From Neocallimastix lanati (nom. inval.) (taxonomy: Eukaryota > Neocallimastigomycota > Neocallimastigomycetes > Neocallimastigales > Neocallimastigaceae), in assembly GCA_016946835.1 (NCBI GenBank), contig JACVTC010000031.1, positions 1-42,500 on the forward strand: a stretch of DNA of 42,500 nt, read 5' to 3'. The notes under the pieces were generated by a model, which saw only the letters and a program-made list of their open reading frames with translations, ran no database searches and was not told the DNA's origin. Made by a program: the position numbers and the translations under genes. This document shows, piece after piece, positions 10,588-20,266 of this stretch (the stretch's first letter is position 1; the number at the start of each line of letters is the position of its first letter).

Positions 10588-10968
10588 TCACTTAATTTCT
10601 TTAAATATATAAAGAATAATAAAAATAAAATAAAAAAATAAAAATTTTTTTTGAAAAATTAAATGTATAAAAATTAATAATTTAAATAAATTATTATTTC
10701 TGTTCCTCCTTCTTTTGGTTTCTATATCCTTGGAGGGTCTTCGCGGGTCCATCATTCCTAGCAGGGCCATGATGGCTATCTTCCTTTCGCGATTATACTC
10801 ATATCTTTCTAAGTACTTGTATTTATAATCCGCGGGGAAAGTATTACATCTTCTTAAACATGTTACATAACCTTCTAATGTTTGTTTTTCAGCAGCTATG
10901 TCATAAAAAGCTTCCCGGACCGAAGGTCTTTCTTGCTGTACCAATAATAGCCTTTTAGTTTCATCCAA
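10588..10968 (-). CDS. Unrecognised coding fragment (5' truncated or degraded)
   Basis: This island is more GC-rich than its surroundings and reads DETKRLLLVQQERPSVREAF and ETKRRRNRNNN, with a balanced amino-acid composition over about 95 residues. The 126-codon frame starts at a non-ATG codon (TTG at 10966-10968). The same frame stays open further upstream (SEFIRLIRILQLL), so the true start is not here. After the basic RNRNNN stretch the translation becomes a Phe/Ile/Leu tail that looks like read-through into non-coding DNA. An exon with a lost splice site or a truncated transposon protein would both fit. I do not recognise the family. Confidence 0.4.
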   Translation of the reverse strand: MDETKRLLLVQQERPSVREAFYDIAAEKQTLEGYVTCLRRCNTFPADYKYKYLERYEYNRERKIAIMALLGMMDPRRPSKDIETKRRRNRNNNLFKLLIFIHLIFQKKFLFFYFIFIILYIFKEIK

Positions 10969-11049
10969 AAGCTGAAGTATTCTGATTAATCTAATAAACT
11001 CGGAGAGATATCTGTAAAGATAGTAAAGATATCTATATATTAAAAAAAA

Positions 11050-11985
11050 AAATTTTTTATTATTTAAATATTTGCTTTAAACAAATAAATACATCAATAT
11101 TAATCATATTTTCATTAATTTATTTATTTGTTCATTTAATATTTTCAATTAACGAAAAGCACTGGCAATATATAGATTTTATTATTTTTTTTTAAAGTAC
11201 TAAAAATTTTATATAAAGATTTTTATTTTAATTTGTTTTTTGTTTAAAATTTATTAGAAAAGAATAAGGAGAATTTTATTTAGATAATAAACATGAAAAT
11301 ATATAAAAAGAATACAGAGATTTTTATTTAGGTAATAAACATAAAGTATATATAAAAGTATATAAAGATTTGATTTTATTTTACTTTTTTTTTAATTTTT
11401 TTTGTAAAAAAATTATATTTTTGTAAAAATGTATATAATCAGTGTTTATGAAATGAGATTAATATATACTAAATAACTTGATCAAAAACTCATCTTTAAA
11501 CATTTTAAAATCTAAATGAAATAATTCAAGAATAATTAAATTAAGTAAATCAATAATTTTTTTAGTATAAAATTTATTAGAAAGGAATATATGGAATTCT
11601 ATTTAGAAAATAAACATGAAAGTTAAAAAAAAAAATAATTGTTTTTTTTTTTAAAATTTTATTTAAAGAATTTATTTTTAATTTTTTTTGCTAAAATGTA
11701 CATAATCAGTGTTTATTAAAAGAGATTGATATCTACTAAATAACTTGATCAAAAATTCATCATTAAACATTTTATGATTTAAATGTAGTAATTCAAGAAT
11801 AATTAAATTAACTAAATCAATGTTTTTTTTTGCATAAAATTTATTAGAAAAGTGTATAGAGAATTCTATTTAGAAAATAATCATGAAAATAACTTGATCA
11901 AAAATTCATCTAGAAACATTCTAGGATTTAAATGAAGAAGTAATTCAAAAATAATTAAATTAACTAAATCAATGATGAGATTCTT
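11050..11985. repeat. Degenerate repeat of about 267 bp, 2.5 copies
   Basis: Shared blocks are AATCAGTGTTTAT (11438 and 11705), then ACTAAATAACTTGATCAAAA, then AATTCAAGAATAATTAAATT, then AAATTTATTAGAAA, then GAATTCTATTTAGA and AATAAACATGAAA. A third partial copy lies near 11890-11975. The last blocks recur at 15100-15730 on the other side of the coiled-coil gene. Confidence 0.75.
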
Positions 11986-12129
11986 ACATGCACAACTAAT
12001 TCTTGATTTTTCTTCAGGTGATGTCTTCATGTTTAATACAACCTAAATATTGCAACTATAATACTTTTATTTAATATTGTTAAATGAGCCACTACTATCA
12101 CTAACAATTACTTTTTTACATTTACTAAA

Positions 12130-12245
12130 GCAAAAATATTAGTACTTTTTACCTTTTCCTTTCTACTACTGCCTTCTCTTTTTCTTCTTTCTCTAATCTT
12201 TCTCTTTCCTTATGTTTTCCCACTATTTTCATGAGATCATTGTTA
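12130..12245 (-). pseudogene. Fragment of a paralog of the coiled-coil gene
   Basis: The reverse strand reads NNDLMKIVGKHKERERLEK, which aligns with NELMKLVGKQEERKWSEK in the intact gene downstream (DNA about 13420-13510). The match is short, and both ends run into other sequence: AT-rich DNA at one end and the transposase relic at the other. It looks like the remains of a duplicate copy. Confidence 0.6.
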
Positions 12246-12254
12246 AGGGTTTTT

Positions 12255-12900
12255 CAGATTTAGACGGGAAAAAGGAAGTGTTAAACTTTCATATATTGGA
12301 GGGGTTGAGAGCGCAAAATATTGGATTAGCGTGATGAAAGATCTCAAAAAGTCGCGGAGCTCAGAATGTTTTGATATTTTTGCTCCGAAAATCTGAATGG
12401 AATTTCAGAGGCTATCAAGATTTATTATTCACAATCCGACCATCAAATAATGTATAATCCACCAGATTCGAAATTCAGGAAAACACATCGAATACAAGAA
12501 TTAAAGGAAGTTTGTGCGTATTTGAAAAAAAAATTTACACAGCTCCAAGTGCTGATATTGGACTGGAAATTTTAAATGATTTTTCTGAAAAATGGGATGA
12601 CAAATATACTTATATTTCAAGGAGTTGGTGTGACAATTGGGAGCAACTCTCCACTTTTTGATCTTATCCTGACGAAATTCGGAGATTGCTATATACCACA
12701 AATCCAATTAAGAGTTTTAATCAGTGTTTGCGAAAAGTTAAGAAAAATCGTCCGTCTTTTTTCTGACGAAGAGTCCCTGATTAAGTGCTTGAGAGAAAAT
12801 GGACTCCGAAAATCTCTAATTAAGGTGTAATATACTCTCAGCTTCAGATTTTATTCAATGAGAGGTTGAATGTTTCTGGGCCGATGAAATCTGGTTTGAA
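12255..12900 (+). pseudogene. IS256-family (bacterial Mutator-type) transposase relic
   Basis: In shifting frames the plus strand shows a row of IS256/Mutator signatures. These are DLDGKKEVL (about 12260-12285), ESAKYWISVMKDLKKS (about 12308-12355), NLNGISEAIKIYYSQSDHQ (about 12390-12446, where the family has a DGLxGFPEAI motif), IYTAPS then NDFSEKWDDKYTY, SWCDNWEQLSTF, YPDEIRRLLYTTNPIKSFNQ, LRKVKKNRPSF, and DEESLIKCL. A TGA replaces one residue after STF, and frame changes occur near 12300, 12360-12390, 12530 and 12755. The family encodes a DDE transposase of about 400 aa. Here only the C-terminal half to two thirds is recognisable, and it is inactive. No terminal inverted repeats were found. 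Confidence 0.8.
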
Positions 12901-12931
12901 GGCTCCGCAAGTAACAATTTAGTAACTGATT

Positions 12932-15079
12932 TTATTCATATTTTTCTATCTTTCTCCAAATCTTCTCTTCAGTTGGCATTTGGTAATAACTATTAATTTC
13001 TTGATACTTTTTCATATTAAAAAGTTCACCCGACTTTTTGTAATAAGCTTGTTTTTTGGCCTTTGTTTTTGCGTTATCCTTTAGAGTAAAAGGAATGACA
13101 TACGTAGAAAGAATACCTTGAAGTTTTTGTTCATATTCCTTAAATACTACAAGCAGACTGCGGTTTGATATTTGATTATTCTGAGGGTTTATCAAACACA
13201 CTTCCTTTTTTCCTTTTTCTCCGTAGGTAGTTTGCGGAATAACCAAAAATTCAGTAGGAACATTCAATATTTCGGAAACTTTGGCTATCGCCTCTTCTTC
13301 ATCTTTTTCACTATGTAGTTCTCCGATTATCTCTTTAATTCTTTTTTTTAAATCGAATTCATCTTCTTCTGACTCTTCTTCGCTTTCATCTGAGTCTTCT
13401 CTTAATATTCTTTCTCTCACCTTTTCTTTCCTCAATCCCTTTTGTTCATTTTTCTCTGACCATTTTCTTTCCTCCTGTTTTCCCACTAATTTCATGAGCT
13501 CATTTTTAAATGTTTCCATTAACCTATTTTGTCCTCCCATTTTTTCATATATTGATGACACTTCATGGTTTAAACCTTGCATCTGTCGGGATAAATCAGC
13601 AATTTGTAATTCCTGATCTTTTTTCTGCTGCTTCAGCTTTTCTTGCTGTTCTTTTTGTTGCCTTTCCCAAAAGGTCAGAAGATCATTATTTAAAGCTTCC
13701 GAAAATTGCTTCTGTTCAGACATTTTATTGTTTAAATCCTGAAGTTTTTGAACTAAATCACTAATCTGATCCGTACTTTTTCCATACACATGCTTAGTCA
13801 GATTATTGATTTTAGAATTCAATCCAGCAACATTGCTATTAGACTCTTCCAATGATTTATCTTGCTTCTCAATTCTTTCAAACACCGACGTCATTTTACC
13901 ATTAAGATCTTGTACTTGTCTGGTCATATCTGTACTTCCTCCATACACATCCTGTACTTGCTTAGTAAGATCAGTGATTTTGGAATTCAATCCGTCAACA
14001 TTATTATTAGATTCTTCCAATGATTTATCTTGCTTCTCAATTCTTTCAAACACCGACGTCATTTTACCATTAAGATCTTGTACTTGTCTGGTCATATCTG
14101 TACTTCCTCCATACACATCCTGTACTTGCTTAGTAAGATCAGTGATTTTGGAATTCAATCCGTCAACATTATTATTAGATTCTTCCAATGATTTATCTTG
14201 CTTCTCAATTCTTTCAAACATCGATATCATTTTACCATTAAGATCTTGTACTTGTCGAGTTATATCTGTACTTCCTCCATACACATCCTGTACTTGCTTA
14301 GTCAAATCAGTGATTTTGGAATTCAATCCGTCAACATTGTTATTGGACTCTTCCAATGATTTATCTTGCTTCTCAATTCTTTCAAACATTGACGTCATTT
14401 TACTGTTAATTTCTTGTACTTGTCTGGTCATATCTGTACTTCCTCCAAACACATCCTGTACTTGCTTTGTAAGATCAGTGATTTTAGAATTCAATCCGTC
14501 AACATTGTTATTGGACTCTTCCAATGATTGATCTTGTTTCTCAATTCTTTCAAACATCGATATCATTTTACCATTAAGATCTTGTACTTGTCTGGTCATA
14601 TCTGTACTTCCTCCATACACATCCTGTACTTGCTTAGTAAGATCAGTGATTTTGGAATTCAATCCGTCAACATTGTTATTGGACTCTTCCAATGATTTAT
14701 CTTGCTTCTCAATTCTTTCAAACATCGATATCATTTTACCATTAAGATCTTGTACTTGTCGAGTCATATCTGTACTTCCTCCATACACATCCTGTACTTG
14801 CTTAGTCAAATCAGTGATTTTGGAATTCAATCCGTCAACATTATTATTAGATTCTTCCAATGATAGATCTTGCTCCTCAATTCTTGCAAACATCGACATC
14901 ATTTTACCATTAAGATCTTGTACTTGCCGAGTCAACCAGTTAATTTGTGAACTTAAATTGGCAATCTGATTGTCTACTCCTTCTCCTAGACCTTCATTAT
15001 TTTCCACTGTGAGATTCGAGCTGTATTGTGACACTCTTTGACGAGTACTAAAATTATTATTATCCTTATCGAAATACAT
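12932..15079 (-). CDS. 715-aa coiled-coil protein with seven 56-residue repeats
   Basis: This is an intact frame from ATG (15077-15079) to stop. Residues 1-40 are polar. About residues 40-440 hold seven copies of a 56-residue unit (168 bp). The unit contains QDLNGKMxSMFERIEKQD, SLEESNNNVDGLNSKI, TDLTKQVQDVYGGSTDMTR, with heptad-like spacing of L/I/V/M as in coiled coils. A longer Gln/Lys-rich coiled coil follows (LQDLNNKMSE, then QQKEQQEKLKQQKKDQ), then a charged hinge (DSDESEEESEEDEFDL). The C-terminus is a non-repetitive domain of about 140 residues containing VPTEFLVIPQTTYGEKG and LLVVFKEYEQKLQGIL. There is no signal peptide and no membrane segment. I do not recognise the C-terminal domain, and an intracellular scaffold or structural role is only inference. 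Confidence 0.85.
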   Translation of the reverse strand: MYFDKDNNNFSTRQRVSQYSSNLTVENNEGLGEGVDNQIANLSSQINWLTRQVQDLNGKMMSMFARIEEQDLSLEESNNNVDGLNSKITDLTKQVQDVYGGSTDMTRQVQDLNGKMISMFERIEKQDKSLEESNNNVDGLNSKITDLTKQVQDVYGGSTDMTRQVQDLNGKMISMFERIEKQDQSLEESNNNVDGLNSKITDLTKQVQDVFGGSTDMTRQVQEINSKMTSMFERIEKQDKSLEESNNNVDGLNSKITDLTKQVQDVYGGSTDITRQVQDLNGKMISMFERIEKQDKSLEESNNNVDGLNSKITDLTKQVQDVYGGSTDMTRQVQDLNGKMTSVFERIEKQDKSLEESNNNVDGLNSKITDLTKQVQDVYGGSTDMTRQVQDLNGKMTSVFERIEKQDKSLEESNSNVAGLNSKINNLTKHVYGKSTDQISDLVQKLQDLNNKMSEQKQFSEALNNDLLTFWERQQKEQQEKLKQQKKDQELQIADLSRQMQGLNHEVSSIYEKMGGQNRLMETFKNELMKLVGKQEERKWSEKNEQKGLRKEKVRERILREDSDESEEESEEDEFDLKKRIKEIIGELHSEKDEEEAIAKVSEILNVPTEFLVIPQTTYGEKGKKEVCLINPQNNQISNRSLLVVFKEYEQKLQGILSTYVIPFTLKDNAKTKAKKQAYYKKSGELFNMKKYQEINSYYQMPTEEKIWRKIEKYE
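13780..14940 (-). repeat. 168-bp in-frame tandem repeats within the coiled-coil gene
   Basis: Boxes such as CTTCCTCCATACACATCCTG recur every 168 bp. Adjacent units differ by few bases. The third and sixth units share the same variants (MISMFERIEKQD), which is consistent with recent unequal exchange or conversion. Confidence 0.9.
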
Positions 15080-15084
15080 CCCAC

Positions 15085-15410
15085 TTTATTTTTTTTTTTA
15101 TTTAGATAATAAACATGAGAGTATATAAAGATTTTATTTTTTTTTTTATTCCGATAATAAACATGAAAGTATGTAAAGATTTTATTTTGTTTAATTTAAT
15201 TTATTTTTTTATTTAGATAATAAACATGAAAGTATATAAAGACTTTATTTAGATAATAAACATGAGAGTATATAAAGATTTTATTTTGTTTAATTTAATT
15301 TATTTTTTTATTTAGATAATAAACATGAAAGTATATAAATATTTTATTTTTTTTATTTAGATAATAAACATGAAAGTATATAAAGATTTTATTTTATTTT
15401 ATTTTTTGAT
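15085..15410. repeat. Tandem motif upstream of the coiled-coil gene
   Basis: Six copies of TTTAGATAATAAACATGAAA followed by GTATATAAAGATTTTATTTT lie directly upstream of the start codon. On the gene's strand each unit contains a TTTATATAC box, so the array may be its promoter region. Similar units lie near 11280-11370 and 11600, so it may instead be dispersed repeat sequence. Confidence 0.75.
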
Positions 15411-15417
15411 AAAATTT

Positions 15418-15420
<3 letters not shown>

Positions 15421-15471
<51 letters not shown>
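15421..15471. repeat. Poly-T run of 51 bases
   Basis: It is a perfect homopolymer, and its length is probably unreliable in any assembly. Confidence 0.95.
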
Positions 15472-15472
<1 letters not shown>

Positions 15473-16431
15473 AATAAAATTTATTAGAAAAAAAAATATA
15501 GCGAATTCTATTTAGATAAAATATATATATATATTTAGTGTATAGAGTATAGATAATTTAAAATATTTTAAATTAATTTAAATTATTTTAAATTAAATAG
15601 TAATAATATTATTATTACTAAAACAAAAGTAAAAAGTAATATAAAATGAAAATAAAAATAGAATTTAAATATAAATAAAATTTATAAAAAAATAATTTAT
15701 TAGAAAAGAATAAGAGAATTTTATTTAGATAATAAATAAAAATAAAAATAAATTTTATATATAAAAAAATAATCTATATTAAAATAAAAGTTAAAAAAGA
15801 ACAAATAAAAAAAAAAAAAAATAAAATAAAAGTAAAAAACAATAAAATATTTAGTGAATATAATTTTTTATCTTTTTTTTTTTTTTTTTTTGAAAAGAAC
15901 TAAAAATTTTAAATTAGGATCAAATATAAAATTTATAAATTCACTATAGAAGAATTTTTGTTTTATATAATTTTTTTTGAGAAGTACTACAAATTTTATA
16001 AAAAGATAAAATATAATATTTAAATATTTTTTTTTTTTTTTTAAATTTTTCATAAATAAATAAATAAATATTGTATTTATAATATTTTATAATATTTTTT
16101 TTTAAACCTTCTTAGTTATATAACTTAGAATATAATATTATTAATGTATTTAATAATTAAACATGTATTGTTATGTAAATATATTATGGCGCATGTATAA
16201 TGAATATATAATTATATACATAACCAAATATAGTTATATTAAAAAAAACTTAAAATGTAATAAATATTATTTATATAATTGTATTATGGGAGGTGTGTGA
16301 TGTGGCTTATACTATTTTTAATTAATTGCCACGTTATATAATTTTTTTAACCAATAAATAAATAATTAAATAAATAATTAAATAATAATACTTTAAATAT
16401 TTTATTATAAAATATTTTTAAATAAATAAAT
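15472..16431. other. AT-rich spacer
   Basis: It carries further copies of the AAATTTATTAGAAAA and GAATTCTATTTAGAT motifs near 15478-15515 and 15695-15740, poly-A and poly-T runs, and no recognisable gene. Confidence 0.55.
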
Positions 16432-16740
16432 AATTAAATAATAAATAGTAAATAATAAATAATAAATAATAAATAATAAATAATAAATAATAAATAATAA
16501 ATAATAAATAATAAATAATAGAATAATAAATAATAAATAATAAATAATAAATAGTAAATAATAAATAATAAATAATAAATAATAAATAATAAATAATAAA
16601 TAATAAATAATAAATATAATAATAAATAATAAATAATAAATAATAACAAATAATATATATAATAAATAATAAATAATAAATAATAAATAATTGAATAATA
16701 AATAATTGAATAATAAATATTAAATATTAAATATAATAAA
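16432..16740 (+). repeat. Heptanucleotide array (TAATAAA)n
   Basis: About 40 units of a 7-bp repeat with a few short or variant units. The same motif appears in the opposite orientation at about 26.91-27.99 kb. Short open frames across it are artefacts. Confidence 0.93.
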
Positions 16741-17296
16741 TAAATAATATTAGAAAATAAAATTTATATCTTATTCACTTTATTAATTATGAAGAGTTAC
16801 ATATTTTTATATTGATTAAGGCTTATGTAAAATGGATACAGATTACATGTATTTATATATCTTAAATGTGATTTAACTATATTAGAAATAACTTAATACA
16901 TGAATATTCTAAGAACTATTACATTAGTAATGTATTTTTAATTATTAGTAATTAAAAAATAAACTCACATATTCTAATATTCCCTCTTAAACCTGATTAT
17001 TCAGTAATGAATAATTTGGTTTACTGGTGAATATGTGTATATAAAATTATTCTATTCTATGATATTATTAATTTTCATTCAACTTCATTCATTGATTCGA
17101 CTACGCTCACTCTCGGGTGATCTCGAGTCTCTACACAGCTTCACTACGTTACGTGCTCGATCTCTCACACCCCTTCTTTCGCTTCATCTCATTTAAACAT
17201 TCATTTGTTTCATTCAATATTTTCAGTTTTTTGAATATTTAAAACCATATGATTTTTAGCATATATTTGTATAAAAACCATACCATTTTACATTTA
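16741..17296. other. AT-rich spacer with a GC-richer island at 17086-17200
   Basis: The island contains GATTCGACTACGCTCACTCT, CGGGTGATCTCGAGTC and TTCACTACGTTACGTGCTCG, unlike its surroundings. It has no open frame of note and no tRNA shape that I can draw. It may be a remnant of a mobile element or of a transferred fragment. Confidence 0.4.
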
Positions 17297-17399
17297 TTAA
17301 TATAGGCTCCAAAAAATATATATATATAAACAGTATAGTTTTTAGCATATATATAGCATAAAACCCTATTAATTATTAATAATTTGGAGCCTATATTAA
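17297..17399. repeat. Perfect 17-bp inverted repeat
   Basis: TTAATATAGGCTCCAAA (17297-17313) pairs exactly with TTTGGAGCCTATATTAA (17383-17399) across a 69-bp spacer. Variants of AGCATATATA and AAACCATATAG are scattered through 17250-17640. Confidence 0.8.
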
Positions 17400-17820
17400 T
17401 TGATAATAAAAACGACTATGATTATATATAAACCATATATGTTTTGAATGTTTAATAAACCATAAAACCCTGATATTTTAATTAACAATATAGCTGTTAT
17501 GTTTAAATAAACCATATAGTTTTATCGTTAATATTAGCAATATATGCATATGTTTAATTAACAACATAGCTTTTTGGAATAATAATAATAATATAAGCAT
17601 ATATTGCTAATATATGTGTATTTATGCTATGTTTATGCTAAAACTATGTATATATTTGATTATGTTTTTTTATTTTATTTTTATTTTATTTTTTATTTTT
17701 ATTTTATTTTTTATTTTTATTTTATTTAATTTTTTGTTTTATTTTTTAATGAATTTGGGTATGTTTTTAGCATAGTTTTGGCATCAAAACCCTATATTCT
17801 ATGATATTATTAACTTGACA

Positions 17821-18031
17821 TTATTAAACTATAAATTATTTCTTTTCTAACCTAACTACACTTTTTCATAACTACAATAATCTTACATCATATTAATATA
17901 ATATATATGTAACCATTTGAGTCTTGAAATTATTAAACTATAAATTATTTCTTTTCTAACCTAACTACACTTTTTCATAACCACAATAATCTTACATCAT
18001 ATTAATATAATATATATGTAACCATTTGAGT
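17821..18031. repeat. 109-bp tandem duplication
   Basis: TTATTAAACTATAAATTATT begins at 17821 and again at 17930. The two units differ at only a few positions, and the second abuts the copia remnant. Confidence 0.9.
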
Positions 18032-18039
18032 AATGAAGA

Positions 18040-18690
18040 GTTTAAGACAGTATTTTATAGATACAACAGATATACTTGTAATAGTTTAGAAAAAGCCACA
18101 GAAGATAACAATATGGAATTATGGCACAGACGTATGGGTCATTTCAACATAGATTTGCTAAAAGATAAAATATCTAAAAAATAAACAAATTCCCTTACCC
18201 ACCAGCAAAAAATAATACCAAAGTAACGTTCGAACTTATCCATATGGATCTTGTATATGTACCAGATTACTCAGTTTATGGAAACAAATACTTTTTAACA
18301 ATACTAGATGACTATTCCAGATAGAGTTGAATTTTGTTTTATAGAAAATAAAAGGAAAAATCCTTTGAGGCATTTATCAATTGGAATAACAAAATTAATA
18401 TATTTAATAATTTTATTAAAAAATATTTTTAAGACTGACAATGGTACTGATTCCTTTTAATAATAGATTTTTAAAGAATTTTATGATAAAACCTGTATAA
18501 ATACATGAGAGCACTATTCCTTACAACCCTCAACAAAATGGAAGAGTTTAAAGGTTACGTGGAACTATGACTTCTAATGCAGAGGCAATGCTTGAAGATG
18601 AAAAGTTAAAGTTAAACCACAAATTCTAGGAAGATGCTGTTTCAACTTGCAAATTATATACATAACAGGTTACCACAATATTTTTTAGTT
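18040..18690 (+). pseudogene. Ty1/copia integrase remnant
   Basis: A gag-pre-integrase motif, NNMELWHRRMGHFNIDLLK (about 18107-18165), is followed in another frame by the integrase core: FELIHMDLVYVP, then YGNKYFLTILDDYSR (about 18229-18320), then KTDNG (about 18430), then PYNPQQNGRV and TSNAEAMLEDEKLKLNHKF (about 18520-18630). The catalytic Asp codons in HMDL and TDNG are visible. The catalytic Glu that should follow NGRV is a TAA stop. Several frameshifts and stops make this a dead copy, and neither reverse transcriptase nor LTRs are seen. Confidence 0.88.
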
Positions 18691-19185
18691 TTATTCGTAT
18701 TTTTATTATTTTCACCTAAATAATTAAATACTAATTTAATATTCATTCATTTATTTTATAATATTTTTATAATATTTTTATTTTTTAGTTTTATTCGTAT
18801 TTTTATTATTTTCACATAAATAATTTAATACTAATTTAATATTCATTCATTTATTTTATTATATTTTTATAATATTATTTTTTTGAATTTTACATTAATA
18901 ATTAAATATTAATTTAATATTCATTTATAATATTTTTTTTTTGAATTTTACATAAATAATTAAATATTAATTTAATATTCATTTATTTTATAATATTTTA
19001 TAATATTTTATAATATTTTATAATATTTTATAATATTTTTTTTTTTTTGGTTGTTTTAACTTGCAAATTATATACATAGCAGGTTACCACAATATTTTTT
19101 AGTTTTATTCGTATTTTTATTATTTTCACCTAAATAATTAAATACTAATTTAATATTCATTCATTTATTTTATAATATTTTATAA
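18640..19185. repeat. Duplicated copia tail plus AT-rich repeat (spacing 414 bp)
   Basis: AACTTGCAAATTATATACAT, AGCAGGTTACCACAATATTT and the following TTTAGTTTTATTCGTATTTT occur at 18644 and at 19058. The first 40 or so bases are still copia coding sequence, so the duplication happened after the element inserted. Between them, units with AATACTAATTTAATATTCAT recur. Confidence 0.85.
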
Positions 19186-19513
19186 TATTTTTTTTTTTTT
19201 TTTGAATTTTACATAAATAATTAAATACTAATTTAATATTCATTTATTGTTATAATTAATTTAATATTCATTTATTGTTTTTATAATACTATATAATATA
19301 TAATTTATTTTTATTTTTATTTTTATTTAAATTCTATTTTTATTTTCATTTAATATTATTTTTTAGTTTTATTCGTATTTTTATTATTTATTTTTTATTA
19401 CTTTTTTTTTTTAATTGCTCTTTTAACTTTTATTTTAATATATATATTATTTTTTATATATATATATAATTTATTTTTATTAAAAATTCTATTTTTATTT
19501 TCATTTAATATTA
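19186..19513. other. AT-rich spacer
   Basis: It holds T-rich sequence with repeated TTTAATATTCATTTATTGT and ATTTTTATTT tracts, and no gene. Confidence 0.5.
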
Positions 19514-20168
19514 GTTTTTATTTTTATTTGTAATTTTTAATTATTTTAATTTCTATTATCATTAAAATATTTTCTTTAATAATAATAATAATATTACTAA
19601 AATAAAAATAAAAAAAAAATTGTTCTTTAATAATAATAATATTACTAAAATAAAAATAAAAAAAAATTGTTAAGGCCGTCTGACACAAAATATATAATTT
19701 ATATTAATAAATTTTATGATAAAAAGGACTCGATTATTTAATAAATTTTATGATAAAAAAGACTCGATTATTTAATAAATTTTATGATAAAAAAGACTCA
19801 ATTATTTAATAATAACAAATTGTTTAATGTACAATATATAGTTTTTATTTTTATTTGTAATTTTTAATTATTTTAATTTCTATTATCATTAAAATATTTT
19901 CTTTAATAATAATAATAATATTACTAAAATAAAAATAAAAAAAAATTGTTCTTTAATAATAATAATATTACTAAAATAAAAATAAAAAAAAATTGTTAAG
20001 GCCATCTGACACAAAATATATAATTTATATTAATAAATTTTATGATAAAAAGGACTCGATTATTTAATAAATTTTATGATAAAAAAGACTCGATTATTTA
20101 ATAAATTTTATGATAAAAAAGACTCAATTATTTAATAATAACAAATTGTTTAATGTACAATATATATA
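19514..20168. repeat. Tandem duplication of about 326 bp
   Basis: The units begin GTTTTTATTTTTATTTGTAA at 19514 and 19841, and they share TAAGGCCRTCTGACACAAAA (the CTGACAC boxes are 326 bp apart). Each contains three copies of a 34-bp subrepeat, AATAAATTTTATGATAAAAA followed by RGACTCRATTATTT. The copies are nearly identical, which implies recent duplication. Confidence 0.92.
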
Positions 20169-20216
20169 AAATCATATAAGTCTTTAAATAAAAAAAAAAT
20201 TTAAATTATTTTATAT

Positions 20217-20218
<2 letters not shown>

Positions 20219-20247
<29 letters not shown>
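20219..20247. repeat. Poly-T run
   Basis: A T homopolymer of about 29 bases lies just before the 870-bp duplication. Confidence 0.9.
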
Positions 20248-20251
<4 letters not shown>

Positions 20252-20266
20252 ATTTAATTTTACGAT

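Noticed and set aside
12501-12830. Short frames of 68 (minus) and 84 (plus) codons as independent genes
   Set aside because: Both lie inside the transposase relic. The recognisable protein motifs run in other frames across the same bases.
13806-14969. Plus-strand repeat frames (241 and 107 codons) with regular cysteines
   Set aside because: They are antisense shadows of the 168-bp coiled-coil repeats, interrupted between units.
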